DNA of 64,000 nt, from contig JHVD01000008.1 of the NCBI GenBank assembly GCA_000619965.1, positions 1-64,000 on the forward strand, in the 5' to 3' direction. Made by a program: the position numbers and the translations under genes. Numbering within the stretch: the stretch's first letter is position 1; every line of letters starts with the position of its first letter. This document shows, piece by piece, positions 44,170 through 52,241 of this stretch. The notes below the pieces were generated by a model. It was not told the origin of the DNA, did not search any database, and saw only the letters and a program-made list of their open reading frames with translations. The stretch is from Propionibacteriaceae bacterium P6A17. Lineage in GTDB: Bacteria; Actinomycetota; Actinomycetes; Propionibacteriales; Propionibacteriaceae.

Positions 44170-44790
44170 GTGAGTGATATCAGAATCCCGACGGCGGCCG
44201 CGCCGGGGGCCGGGGGTCTCGGCATGACCGACAACGTCTACCAGGCGCTGTTGGCCAACCGGATCATCTTCCTGGGCTCCGAGGTGCGCGACGAGAACGC
44301 CAACGCCATCTGCGCCCAGATGCTCCTCCTCAATGCGGAGGATCCCCACAAGGACATCTACCTCTACATCAACTCGCCCGGCGGCTCGGTCGACTCCGGC
44401 ATGGCGATCTTCGACACCATGCAGTGGATCAGCAACGACGTGGCCACCGTCGCGATGGGCCTCGCCGCATCGATGGGTCAGTTTTTGCTGTCCGCCGGCA
44501 CGCCGGGCAAGCGATACGCCCTGCCGCACAGCCGCATCATGATGCACCAGCCTTCGGGCGGGCTCGGCGGCACGGCCTCGGACATCCGTATCCAGGCCGA
44601 GCAGTCGCTGCACATCAAGAAGACGATGGCGAGGCTGATCGCCCAGCACACCGGTCAGTCGCTGGAGCAGATCGAAGCCGACTCGGATCGGGACCGCTGG
44701 TTCACCGCCGAGCAGGCACTCGAGTACGGCTTCATCGACCACGTGTACGAGCGCGCGTCGCAGATCAAGACGGAGGGCCCCAACCAGTGA
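44170..44790 (+). CDS. clpP1: ATP-dependent Clp protease proteolytic subunit 1
   Basis: A 206-residue serine peptidase forming part of the ClpP1P2 tetradecamer. The catalytic Ser is in [12 protein letters not shown], the His in MMHQPSGG, and an Asp in the following ADSDRDRWF region. The oxyanion motif [10 protein letters not shown] is present. The actinobacterial N-terminus is short. The GTG start at 44170 is supported by a -10 box 6 bases upstream, and the stop overlaps the clpP2 start by GTGA. Substrates are delivered by ClpX, encoded downstream. Confidence 0.95.
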   Translation: MSDIRIPTAAAPGAGGLGMTDNVYQALLANRIIFLGSEVRDENANAICAQMLLLNAEDPHKDIYLYINSPGGSVDSGMAIFDTMQWISNDVATVAMGLAASMGQFLLSAGTPGKRYALPHSRIMMHQPSGGLGGTASDIRIQAEQSLHIKKTMARLIAQHTGQSLEQIEADSDRDRWFTAEQALEYGFIDHVYERASQIKTEGPNQ

Positions 44791-45431
44791 ACACGCTGAA
44801 TCTGCCCGGCGGCATGGCTCCGGCCGGGCCGTCGATGGACTATTACATTCCCCAGTGGGAGGAGCGCACCAGCTACGGTGTGCGGCGGGTCGATCCGTAC
44901 ACGAAGTTGTTCGAGGACCGGATCATCTTCCTCGGCACGCCCATCACCGACGACATCGCGAACGCGGTCATGGCGCAGCTGCTGTGCCTGCAGTCGATGG
45001 ACGCCGAGCGCCCCATCTCGATCTACATCAACTCGCCCGGCGGCTCGTTCACCGCGTTGACCGCGATCTACGACACCATGCGCTACATCAAGCCCGAGGT
45101 GCAGACGGTGTGCCTCGGCCAGGCGGCATCAGCCGCAGCGGTCATCCTCGCGGCGGGCACCAAGGGCAAGCGTTTCGCGCTGCCGAACTCGCGCATCCTG
45201 ATCCACCAGCCGGCCACGGAGGGAGGCCACGGGCAGTCGTCGGACCTCGAGATCCAGGCCCGGGAGATCCTGCGCATCCGCTCGCTGATGGAGCAGATGC
45301 TGGCCGAGGACACCGGCCAGAGCGTCGAGAAGATCTCGAAGGACATCGAGCGCGACAAGTTCCTGACCGCCGAGGAGGCAAAGGAATACGGCATCATCGA
45401 CGACATCTTCACGACGATGAAGCAGATCTGA
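44787..45431 (+). CDS. clpP2: ATP-dependent Clp protease proteolytic subunit 2
   Basis: A 214-residue second ClpP subunit; Actinobacteria need both for an active mixed complex. [12 protein letters not shown] gives the oxyanion region, the Ser is in [11 protein letters not shown] and the His in [14 protein letters not shown], with DIERDKFL near the end. The longer N-terminus ([20 protein letters not shown]) is typical of ClpP2. The GTG at 44787 overlaps the clpP1 TGA. A 10-bp hairpin follows the stop. Confidence 0.95.
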   Translation: MNTLNLPGGMAPAGPSMDYYIPQWEERTSYGVRRVDPYTKLFEDRIIFLGTPITDDIANAVMAQLLCLQSMDAERPISIYINSPGGSFTALTAIYDTMRYIKPEVQTVCLGQAASAAAVILAAGTKGKRFALPNSRILIHQPATEGGHGQSSDLEIQAREILRIRSLMEQMLAEDTGQSVEKISKDIERDKFLTAEEAKEYGIIDDIFTTMKQI

Positions 45432-45444
45432 ATCCCCTCTCGTC

Positions 45445-45475
45445 GAGGCCCGGGATCGGTTCGGCCCCGGGCCTC
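45445..45475 (+). terminator. Hairpin terminator after clpP2
   Basis: GAGGCCCGGG (45445-45454) pairs with CCCGGGCCTC (45466-45475) around an 11-base loop. It separates clpP2 from clpX transcription. Confidence 0.7.
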
Positions 45476-45596
45476 ACTCATGCAGTGGCTGCCCGGTGCA
45501 TGCCTACGGCAGGGTCTCGGGGTGACGGCTGCCGTCGGTGAGCATGCGGGAGTTCGTGTGCGGGTGGGCGCTTCGTCCTCCCGCACACGAGTCGGC

Positions 45597-45851
45597 TCAT
45601 ACTCGAAGCCACACGGTGTCGAACAGCGCCGACAAATCGTCGCTTGGGTCGGATACTCCTGTGGATGGCAGTTTCGGCCCGCACAGTTCGGGTGGGCAAT
45701 CGCCGTTGGGCCAGTCCTGGGTCCCATCGCAGATGTACTTGCCGTTGTCGGGGTCGCAAGGATTCTCGTCCTCCATCGGAGCGGCTCCCACTGGGGTTGC
45801 CACGACCGACAGGCAGAGAATGAGTGCGGCCAGCAGTTTCTTGATGTGCAT
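45597..45851 (-). CDS. Small secreted cysteine-containing peptide
   Basis: An 84-residue protein. A signal peptide spans about 1-24 (MHIKKLLAALILCLSVVATP, cleavage near VGA-AP). The mature part of about 60 residues is acidic, with four cysteines in PCDPDNGKYICDG and GDCPPELCG, enough for two disulfides. A well-placed GGAGG lies 6 bases before the ATG at 45851. The gene is on the opposite strand between clpP2 and clpX, where other Actinobacteria usually have nothing. I do not recognise the family. A candidate -10 TACACT lies at 45907-45912, and a run of nine G (minus strand) lies in the leader. Confidence 0.6.
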   Translation of the reverse strand: MHIKKLLAALILCLSVVATPVGAAPMEDENPCDPDNGKYICDGTQDWPNGDCPPELCGPKLPSTGVSDPSDDLSALFDTVWLRV

Positions 45852-45885
45852 GATGCACCTCCGTTGCTGCTGCCGGGGAGGCCCG

Positions 45886-45894
45886 CCCCCCCCC
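45886..45894. repeat. Nine-base C/G homopolymer in the leader of the secreted peptide gene
   Basis: A run of nine C on the plus strand falls between the candidate -10 box and the GGAGG of the secreted peptide gene. Such tracts are prone to slippage. Confidence 0.7.
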
Positions 45895-46063
45895 GGGATG
45901 ACGCCAGTGTACGACGTGCTGTAATATTCGCGCACCGTTTTCGTGGCATTCGTTCCTGTGGCATTCGTTCCTCGGGCGGCCTCCGGCCCGAGGGGGTGCC
46001 TCGTCGGCGTTGGGTCCTGGCGGTCGGCGGCGCGCCTGTCATTGTGCGAGCTCCTGGCGCGGG

Positions 46064-46069
46064 TAGGGT
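46064..46069 (+). promoter_or_regulatory. -10 box of clpX
   Basis: TAGGGT, with TTGTGC 16 bases upstream at 46042-46047. The leader is about 30 bases and contains AAGGAG before the ATG. A second possible -10, TAATAT, is at 45922-45927. Confidence 0.45.
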
Positions 46070-46106
46070 GGTGTGAAAGCACCGACGATGAGGGAAGGAG
46101 CACGTC

Positions 46107-47384
46107 ATGCCACGGAGCAGCGAGTCCCGTGACGTCTTCAAGTGCAACTTCTGCGGCAAGACCCAGAAGCAGGTCAAGCGCCTGATCGCCGGCCCCGGCG
46201 TGTACATCTGCGACGAGTGCGTCGCGCTGTGTCAGGAGATGATCGACGAGGAGTTCCCGTTTCCCACGGAAGCCCCGGCGCTCGAGGAGCTGCCGAAGCC
46301 GCGCGAGATCCGCGACTTCCTCGACACCTACGTCATCGGCCAGGACAGCGCCAAGAAGGCACTCTCGGTGGCCGTCTACAACCACTACAAGCGCATCCGC
46401 GCCGAGCAGCGCAAGCCCCGTCGGGGAGACGCGGACGACGTCGAGCTGTCGAAGTCGAACATCCTGCTCATCGGCCCGACGGGCTGCGGCAAGACCTATC
46501 TCGCGCAGACACTCGCCCGGATGCTGAACGTACCCTTCGCCATGTGCGACGCGACGGCGCTCACGGAGGCCGGGTACGTCGGCGAAGACGTGGAGAACAT
46601 CCTCCTCAAGCTCATCCAGGCCGCAGACTTCGACATCAAGCGCGCCGAGACGGGCATCATCTACATCGACGAGATCGACAAGGTGGCCCGCAAGTCCGAG
46701 AACCCGTCGATCACCCGCGACGTCTCCGGCGAGGGAGTACAGCAGGCCCTGCTGAAAATCATCGAGGGCACCGTCGCGTCGGTCCCGCCGCAAGGCGGCC
46801 GCAAGCACCCACATCAGGAATTCCTGGAGATTGACACCACGAAGGTGTTGTTCATCGTCGGCGGCGCGTTCGCCGGGCTCGAGGACATCGTCGAGCAGCG
46901 CATCGGCAAGCGGGCCGTCGGATTCACCAACGAGCAGGAGCGCACCCCCGGCCACGCGGATCCGTTCGCGGCCGTCCAGCCGGAGGACCTGCACAAGTTC
47001 GGCCTCATCCCGGAGTTCATCGGCCGCCTGCCCATCATCACCACCGTCGCTCCACTCGACGAAGTCGATCTGGCGCGCGTACTGCGTGAGCCGCGCAACG
47101 CGCTGACCAAGCAGTATGCGAAGTTGCTGCATCTCGATGGTGTGGAATTGGAGTTCACCGACGACGCCATCGTCGCCATCGCACGGCAGGCCATCGAGCG
47201 GCGCACCGGGGCCCGCGCGCTGCGCTCCATCCTCGACCAACTGCTGCTGGACGTCATGTTCGACGTGCCCTCCGACGACGACATCACCCTCGTGCGGATC
47301 ACGGCCGAGGCAGTGCAGGGGCTCGAGCCGCCGGAGGTCGTCACCCGCACGGAGATCGAGGCCCGACGGGGGCTCTCGGCCTAG
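46107..47384 (+). CDS. clpX: ATP-dependent Clp protease ATP-binding subunit ClpX
   Basis: A 425-residue AAA+ unfoldase that feeds substrates to ClpP1P2. A C4 zinc-binding domain lies at the N-terminus ([18 protein letters not shown]). The Walker A is GPTGCGKT, Walker B is [10 protein letters not shown], and pore loops are at GYVGED and [11 protein letters not shown]. The IGF-type ClpP-contact loop appears as a variant after the GF of AVGFTNEQ. The C-terminal small domain is complete. AAGGAG is 6 bases before the ATG at 46107. It has its own promoter, separated from clpP2 by a terminator and a gene on the other strand. Confidence 0.96.
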   Translation: MPRSSESRDVFKCNFCGKTQKQVKRLIAGPGVYICDECVALCQEMIDEEFPFPTEAPALEELPKPREIRDFLDTYVIGQDSAKKALSVAVYNHYKRIRAEQRKPRRGDADDVELSKSNILLIGPTGCGKTYLAQTLARMLNVPFAMCDATALTEAGYVGEDVENILLKLIQAADFDIKRAETGIIYIDEIDKVARKSENPSITRDVSGEGVQQALLKIIEGTVASVPPQGGRKHPHQEFLEIDTTKVLFIVGGAFAGLEDIVEQRIGKRAVGFTNEQERTPGHADPFAAVQPEDLHKFGLIPEFIGRLPIITTVAPLDEVDLARVLREPRNALTKQYAKLLHLDGVELEFTDDAIVAIARQAIERRTGARALRSILDQLLLDVMFDVPSDDDITLVRITAEAVQGLEPPEVVTRTEIEARRGLSA

Positions 47385-47465
47385 TCAGTGGCCATCGGCG
47401 ATCGGGGGCTGCCCGTCGGGGGAGGCGTCGTCGGGCAGGGGATCGAACGGAGCCGAATCGGTGGC

Positions 47466-47471
47466 TAAGCT
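47466..47471 (+). promoter_or_regulatory. -10 box of the tricorn gene (leaderless)
   Basis: TAAGCT ends 8 bases before the ATG at 47480. Confidence 0.5.
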
Positions 47472-47479
47472 TTGACCTC

Positions 47480-50400
47480 ATGACCCATGGCTACCGACGC
47501 TACCCCCATCTCCACGGCAACTCCGTCGTCTTCGTCGCCGACGACGACCTCTGGCTGGGAGACACGGCGGGAGGCCGGGCGCACCGTCTCACACGCGGCG
47601 AGGAGACACCGCGCAGCCCCCGATTCTCGCCCGACGGGCAGCGCGTCGCCTTCGTCGCGACGACGGGGGGCGGCTTCGACCTGTACGTCGTCGACGTCGA
47701 CGGCGAGACCCGGCGCCTCACTTGGATCAGCGCGACGCGCATGCACGTCTCCGGTTGGCTCGACGTCAGCCACGTCCTGATCGCCTCATCCCACGCGACG
47801 GTCTCCCGCGGCCTCACCGAGCTCTATTCGGTGGCCCTCGACGGGCACGTGCGCCGTCTCGAGTTGGGGCTCGCCATGGACGCCGCCGTCGGCCGCAGGG
47901 GCACCGTCGTGGCCAGCCCCAACTTCCGCGGCCCCCAGGACTGGAAGCGCTACCGCGGCGGCATGGCCATCCGGCTGTGGGTCTCCGCCGACGGGACCAC
48001 CGACTGGAAACGGATCCTGCCCGACGAGCAGGCCAGCCTCGCGGGCCCGAGCTGGTTCGGCGACCGCATCATCTTCACCTCCGACCGTGGCGAGGGCAGC
48101 CGGGTGCAGGCGCAGCTCTGGTCGGTGACCGCCACCGGCCGTGACCCCCGCCAGCACACCTTCCACACGCCCGAGCAGGGCTACGTGCGCGACGCCACCA
48201 CCGACGGCAAGGGCATCGTCTACCACGCCCACGGCCAGATCTACTACATGACCTCGCTGGAGGGGCGCCCCGAGCGGCTCGACCTGCGCACCGCCGTCGG
48301 CCGCCCGCAGCCCGCGCCGATCGCTCCACAGGATCGGCTGGAGGCCGTCGTGCCGGACCACGGTGGCGACGGTTCCCTCGTCGAGTGGCGCGGGGCGGCC
48401 TACTTCCTCACCCACCGCTTCGGCCCGGTGCGTGCGCTGGCCGACACCGCCGGTGTGCGCATCCGCGAGCCGCGGCTGCTCGGCAAGTCCGGGAAGGCCA
48501 TCTGGGCCAGCGACGTCGACGGGGAGGACTGCCTCGAGATCAAGGCCGTCGACGGCGACGGCCCCAGCCGGCGGATCGCCCAGGGCCGTGTCGGGCGGGT
48601 GCTCGACATGGAGTCCAACGAGGCCGGCACCAAGGTGGCCATCGCCTCCCACGACGGCAGTGTCTACCTGCTGGACGTGGCCCGCGGGTCCATCAAGCGC
48701 ATCGGACGCTCGCCCGGCGGCGAGGTCACCGGATTCGCGTTCTCGCCCGATGGCCGCTACCTCGTCTGGCGGGAGGCTCTCGCGCTGGAGGGCATGCGCG
48801 GCCGCCTCGTCGGCTACGACGTGCGCGACGACAAGCCGTTCGTGCTCACCAGGGGGCAATTCAACGACTTCGCGCCCCGCTTCACCTCCGACGGCCGCTA
48901 CTTGGCGTTCCTGTCGTCCAGGACGATCGACCCGTCCTACGACGAGCTCACGTTCGACCTGTCGTTCACCAACACCGTGCGGCCCTGGCTCGCGCCCCTG
49001 AGCCCGGAGGAACCGTCGCCGTTCGGGGTGAGCGCCGACGGCTGGCAGATCAGCGAGCCCGACGAGGATTCCGACAAGGCCGGCGAGACGTCGGACAAGG
49101 GCGACGACGGGCAGGACAAGCCCGATGAGCAGCCCTCCGTCGTCCTCGACGTGGATGGCTTCGAGGACCGGCTCGCGGTGTTTCCTGTGCCGAGCGGCCA
49201 GTACCGCGAGCTGTTCGCGGTGCGCGACGGGGTCGTCTGGACCCGCTCCACCTCCGGCAGCGCGGTCCTTGGCGACGGACGCGTCGGCACCGAGGAGGCC
49301 AAGGACGTGGCCGAACACTTCTCGTTCAAGCACCGCAAGGCGACGGTGGTCGTCGACGCCTGCGACGGCGTGGCCGTCTCGGGCGACGGGCAGCAGCTCG
49401 TCGTGCGCTCCGCCGACGAACTCTGGGTGCAGCCCGCCGACAGCAAGCCCGAGGACGAGGACCGCATCGTCGTCGACACCTCCCGCATGCGCCGCGAGGT
49501 GGACCCGGCCGCCGAGTGGCGGCAGATGTTCGACGAGACCGTGCGGCTCATGTCGAGCCACTTCTGGCGCGAGGACATGGACGGCGTCGACTGGGACGGC
49601 GCCGTGGCCCGATACCGCCCAATCGTCGAGCGCATCGCCACCCACGACGACCTCGTCGACCTCCTGTGGGAGACGATCGGGGAGCTGAACACCTCGCACG
49701 CCTACGTGATCCCGCACGGGGCGGTGGACGCTCCACGCGTCGGCTGGCTGGGTGCGGAGTTCCGGCGCAACTCGAAGAAGGAGCTCGTCATCGAGCGGAT
49801 CCTGCCGGGGGAGTCGTCCGACCCGCACGCCCGATCCCCCCTGCGCGCGGCAGGCGTGGGCGCGGAGCCGGGGGACGTGATCCTCGCCATCGACGGCCGG
49901 CCCACCGCCGAGGCGCCCTCCGTGGGGGCGCTGCTGCTCGGCTCGGCGGAGAAGGTGGTGGAGCTGACCCTCGCCCGCGGCCGCATGAAGCGAAGGGTGG
50001 CCGTCGTGCCCGTGGCCAGCGAGGTACCGCTGCGCTACCACGAGTGGGTCCGACGCAACGTCGCCTACGTCGACCGCGCCTCTGGCGGGCGTCTGGGCTA
50101 CGTGCACGTCCCCGACATGGTGGCCAGTGGTTGGGCCGAGTTCCATCGACTGATCGGGGAGGCGTCGCGGCGCGACGGGGTGATCGTCGACGTGCGCTTC
50201 AACAACGGCGGACACACCTCCGAGCTCGTCATCGAGCGGCTGATGCGCAACGTGATCGCCTTCACCGGCGCGCGCCACCTGGACGTCGTCGAGACCTACC
50301 CGAATCAGGGGATGCGCGGCCCGGTCGTGTTCGTGACGAACGCGTTCGCGGGCTCGGATGGCGACATCGTCTGCCTCGCAGCCCAAGAACGCGGGCTCGG

Positions 50401-50692
50401 CCCCGTCGTGGGGGAGCGCAGTTGGGGTGGCGTCATCGGCATCGACGGGCGCTTCCAGCTCGTCGACGGTACCGAGGTGACGCAGCCGCGCTACTGGATC
50501 CAGTTCGAGCGCTCCGGGTTGGCCGTGGAGAACCACGGCGTCGACCCGGACGTGCCCGTCGAGATGACGCCGGCGGATTGGGAATCCGACGCCGACCCGC
50601 AGCTCGACGCAGCGATCGCGGAGGCCTTGGAGCGTCTCCGCCAGGTGCCGGCCAAGCAGCCCAAGCCGCTCGGGCCACCCAGGTTCGCCTGA
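47480..50692 (+). CDS. Tricorn protease homologue, S41 family
   Basis: A 1070-residue cytoplasmic protease. Two N-terminal beta-propellers span about 1-320 and 330-660, with repeated RFSPDGQRVAFVA-like and FSPDGRYLVW-like blades. An acidic Lys/Asp insertion near 530-555 interrupts the second. A helical C1 domain follows (EWRQMFDETVRLMSSHFWRE) with the catalytic His in ELNTSHAY. A PDZ-like domain comes next (LGAEFRR, PGDVILAIDG), then the S41 core with the nucleophile Ser in NAFAGSDGD. Tricorn takes peptides made by the proteasome or Clp and cuts them further. Its place next to clpX fits that flow. No signal peptide is seen. Confidence 0.9.
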   Translation: MTHGYRRYPHLHGNSVVFVADDDLWLGDTAGGRAHRLTRGEETPRSPRFSPDGQRVAFVATTGGGFDLYVVDVDGETRRLTWISATRMHVSGWLDVSHVLIASSHATVSRGLTELYSVALDGHVRRLELGLAMDAAVGRRGTVVASPNFRGPQDWKRYRGGMAIRLWVSADGTTDWKRILPDEQASLAGPSWFGDRIIFTSDRGEGSRVQAQLWSVTATGRDPRQHTFHTPEQGYVRDATTDGKGIVYHAHGQIYYMTSLEGRPERLDLRTAVGRPQPAPIAPQDRLEAVVPDHGGDGSLVEWRGAAYFLTHRFGPVRALADTAGVRIREPRLLGKSGKAIWASDVDGEDCLEIKAVDGDGPSRRIAQGRVGRVLDMESNEAGTKVAIASHDGSVYLLDVARGSIKRIGRSPGGEVTGFAFSPDGRYLVWREALALEGMRGRLVGYDVRDDKPFVLTRGQFNDFAPRFTSDGRYLAFLSSRTIDPSYDELTFDLSFTNTVRPWLAPLSPEEPSPFGVSADGWQISEPDEDSDKAGETSDKGDDGQDKPDEQPSVVLDVDGFEDRLAVFPVPSGQYRELFAVRDGVVWTRSTSGSAVLGDGRVGTEEAKDVAEHFSFKHRKATVVVDACDGVAVSGDGQQLVVRSADELWVQPADSKPEDEDRIVVDTSRMRREVDPAAEWRQMFDETVRLMSSHFWREDMDGVDWDGAVARYRPIVERIATHDDLVDLLWETIGELNTSHAYVIPHGAVDAPRVGWLGAEFRRNSKKELVIERILPGESSDPHARSPLRAAGVGAEPGDVILAIDGRPTAEAPSVGALLLGSAEKVVELTLARGRMKRRVAVVPVASEVPLRYHEWVRRNVAYVDRASGGRLGYVHVPDMVASGWAEFHRLIGEASRRDGVIVDVRFNNGGHTSELVIERLMRNVIAFTGARHLDVVETYPNQGMRGPVVFVTNAFAGSDGDIVCLAAQERGLGPVVGERSWGGVIGIDGRFQLVDGTEVTQPRYWIQFERSGLAVENHGVDPDVPVEMTPADWESDADPQLDAAIAEALERLRQVPAKQPKPLGPPRFA

Positions 50693-50713
50693 CCGTCGCA
50701 CGGCCGTCTGCCC

Positions 50714-50738
50714 GCCCCAGCCTTGCCCGGGCTGGGGC
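50714..50738 (+). terminator. Hairpin terminator after the tricorn gene
   Basis: GCCCCAGCC (50714-50722) pairs with GGCTGGGGC (50730-50738) around a 7-base loop. Confidence 0.65.
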
Positions 50739-50745
50739 GATGCTG

Positions 50746-50751
50746 TACGGT
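50746..50751 (+). promoter_or_regulatory. -10 box of the rtcB leader transcript
   Basis: TACGGT lies 52 bases before the leader ORF and about 220 bases before rtcB, directly after the tricorn terminator. Confidence 0.4.
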
Positions 50752-50803
50752 GACGACGGCAGGCTCCCGCCTGCGCAGGCGAGAGGACCGAAAGGAGATG
50801 GAG

Positions 50804-50878
50804 ATGTCGAAGCAGCCGCGACTGCAGCGCGAATCCTTCGCATCCACCATCGACCGGTCCCGTGTGCCGAGAATCTGA
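50804..50878 (+). CDS. 24-residue leader ORF upstream of rtcB
   Basis: A short frame beginning MSKQPRLQRESF and ending SRVPRI, with five Arg in 24 codons. It has an excellent AAAGGAG 6 bases before the ATG, better than most genes here. There is no signal or domain. A 13-bp hairpin follows 22 bases after its stop and rtcB starts 91 bases after it. It could be a leader peptide whose translation affects the hairpin, or simply an unrelated small gene. Real expression is unproven. Confidence 0.45.
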   Translation: MSKQPRLQRESFASTIDRSRVPRI

Positions 50879-50900
50879 CGCACACTCACAACTCTTCGTT

Positions 50901-50933
50901 CGAAGGCCCGGTCAGCGCGCGACCGGGCCTTCG
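50901..50933 (+). terminator. Hairpin between the leader ORF and rtcB (terminator or attenuator)
   Basis: CGAAGGCCCGGTC (50901-50913) pairs perfectly with GACCGGGCCTTCG (50921-50933) around a 7-base loop, followed by TCGTGCC. Its position between leader ORF and rtcB would allow attenuation. Confidence 0.6.
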
Positions 50934-50969
50934 TCGTGCCTGCACAGCTCATCAGAAAGGAACCACACC

Positions 50970-52181
50970 ATGGTCACCACCCTGCCCACGGCACTGCCCG
51001 GCTCCGATGCCGACGTGCTCCTGTGGGCCGACCCGTCGGAGGTCGAGGACGCAGCCCTGCAGCAGTTGCGCAACATCGCGGCGCTCCCGTGGGTCGATCG
51101 AGTCCGCGTCATGCCCGACGTGCACCTCGGCAAGGGCGCCACCGTCGGATCCGTCATCGCCATGCGCGATGCCGTCGCCCCCTCCGCGGTGGGCGTCGAC
51201 ATCGGCTGCGGCATGATCGGGATCCGCACGAGCCTGACGGCCGCCGACCTGCCCGACGACCTCGCCGCGCTGCGCAGCGACATCGAGCGGGCCGTACCCG
51301 TCGGCTGGCACCAGCACGCCGGTCACGCCCCAATTCTCGACGAGGACCCACGCCTCGCCGCGCTCTTCGACCCGCTCGTTCGGCGCTTCGACGAGGTGCG
51401 CGCGCCGAAGGTGTTGGATCGTCGCGAGAAGATGGTCGCCCAGTGCGGCACGCTGGGCGGCGGCAACCACTTCATCGAGGTCACACTCGACGACGAGGAC
51501 CAGGTGTGGCTCATGCTGCACTCGGGGTCGCGCAACATCGGCAAGGAGATCGCGGAGCGGCACATCGCCACGGCGAAGACCCTCGAGCACAACCTCGACC
51601 TGCCCGACCGGGATCTCGCCGTGTTCCTCGCCGACACCGACGAGATGAGCGCCTACCTGCACGATCTCTACTGGGCGCAGGCCTACGCGAAGGCCAACCG
51701 CGAGGTCATGATGGCGCTCGTGCGCGGCGTCATCGCCCGGCACTTCCCGACGGTGCGGTTCGACGAGACGATCAACTGCCACCACAACTATGTCTCCGAG
51801 GAGACGTACGACGGTGTCGGCCTCGTCGTGACGCGCAAGGGGGCAATCCGGGCCGGACGCGGTGACCTCGGGCTCATCCCGGGCTCGATGGGCACCGGCT
51901 CCTACGTGGTGCGCGGGCTCGGCAACGAGCTCGGCCTCAACTCCGCATCCCACGGGGCGGGACGCCGCATGTCCAGGCGGGCCGCGAAGCGAGCGTTCAC
52001 CGTCGCGGACCTGGCAGCGCAGACCGCCGGGATCGAGTGCCGCAAGGATGAGGGCGTACTCGACGAGATCCCCGGCGCGTACAAGGACCTCGGGCAGGTC
52101 ATCGCGACCCAGACTTCGGGCGAGCAGCCGCTCGTCGAGGTGGTTGCGAGGCTGCGCACGATCCTCTGCGTGAAGGGGTGA
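50970..52181 (+). CDS. rtcB: RNA-splicing ligase RtcB
   Basis: A 403-residue GTP-dependent RNA ligase that joins 2',3'-cyclic phosphate or 3'-phosphate to 5'-OH ends, used in tRNA or rRNA repair. Metal ligands lie in GVDIGCGMIG (Asp77, Cys80), GGGNHFIE and NCHHNYV. The guanylylated His is in ASHGAGRRMSR. Length and order fit the standard RtcB1-type family. AGAAAGGA precedes the ATG at 50970. No archease or rtcA is adjacent. The unusual leader (ORF plus hairpin) suggests damage-responsive control, but this is a guess. Confidence 0.95.
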   Translation: MVTTLPTALPGSDADVLLWADPSEVEDAALQQLRNIAALPWVDRVRVMPDVHLGKGATVGSVIAMRDAVAPSAVGVDIGCGMIGIRTSLTAADLPDDLAALRSDIERAVPVGWHQHAGHAPILDEDPRLAALFDPLVRRFDEVRAPKVLDRREKMVAQCGTLGGGNHFIEVTLDDEDQVWLMLHSGSRNIGKEIAERHIATAKTLEHNLDLPDRDLAVFLADTDEMSAYLHDLYWAQAYAKANREVMMALVRGVIARHFPTVRFDETINCHHNYVSEETYDGVGLVVTRKGAIRAGRGDLGLIPGSMGTGSYVVRGLGNELGLNSASHGAGRRMSRRAAKRAFTVADLAAQTAGIECRKDEGVLDEIPGAYKDLGQVIATQTSGEQPLVEVVARLRTILCVKG

Positions 52182-52185
52182 CGCC

Positions 52186-52226
52186 GACGGCGCCTCGATG
52201 CGGGAGGAACGCATCGAGGCGCCGTC
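52186..52226. terminator. Bidirectional terminator between rtcB and the glycosidase gene
   Basis: A perfect 17-bp stem (52186-52202 with 52210-52226) has a 7-base loop and lies between converging genes. Confidence 0.85.
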
Positions 52227-52241
52227 GCGCGCCGGGCCCGG

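Noticed and set aside
47786-50701. 971-codon minus-strand frame antisense to the tricorn gene
   Set aside because: This is the same GC-bias shadow effect, while the plus-strand protein is clearly a tricorn homologue.
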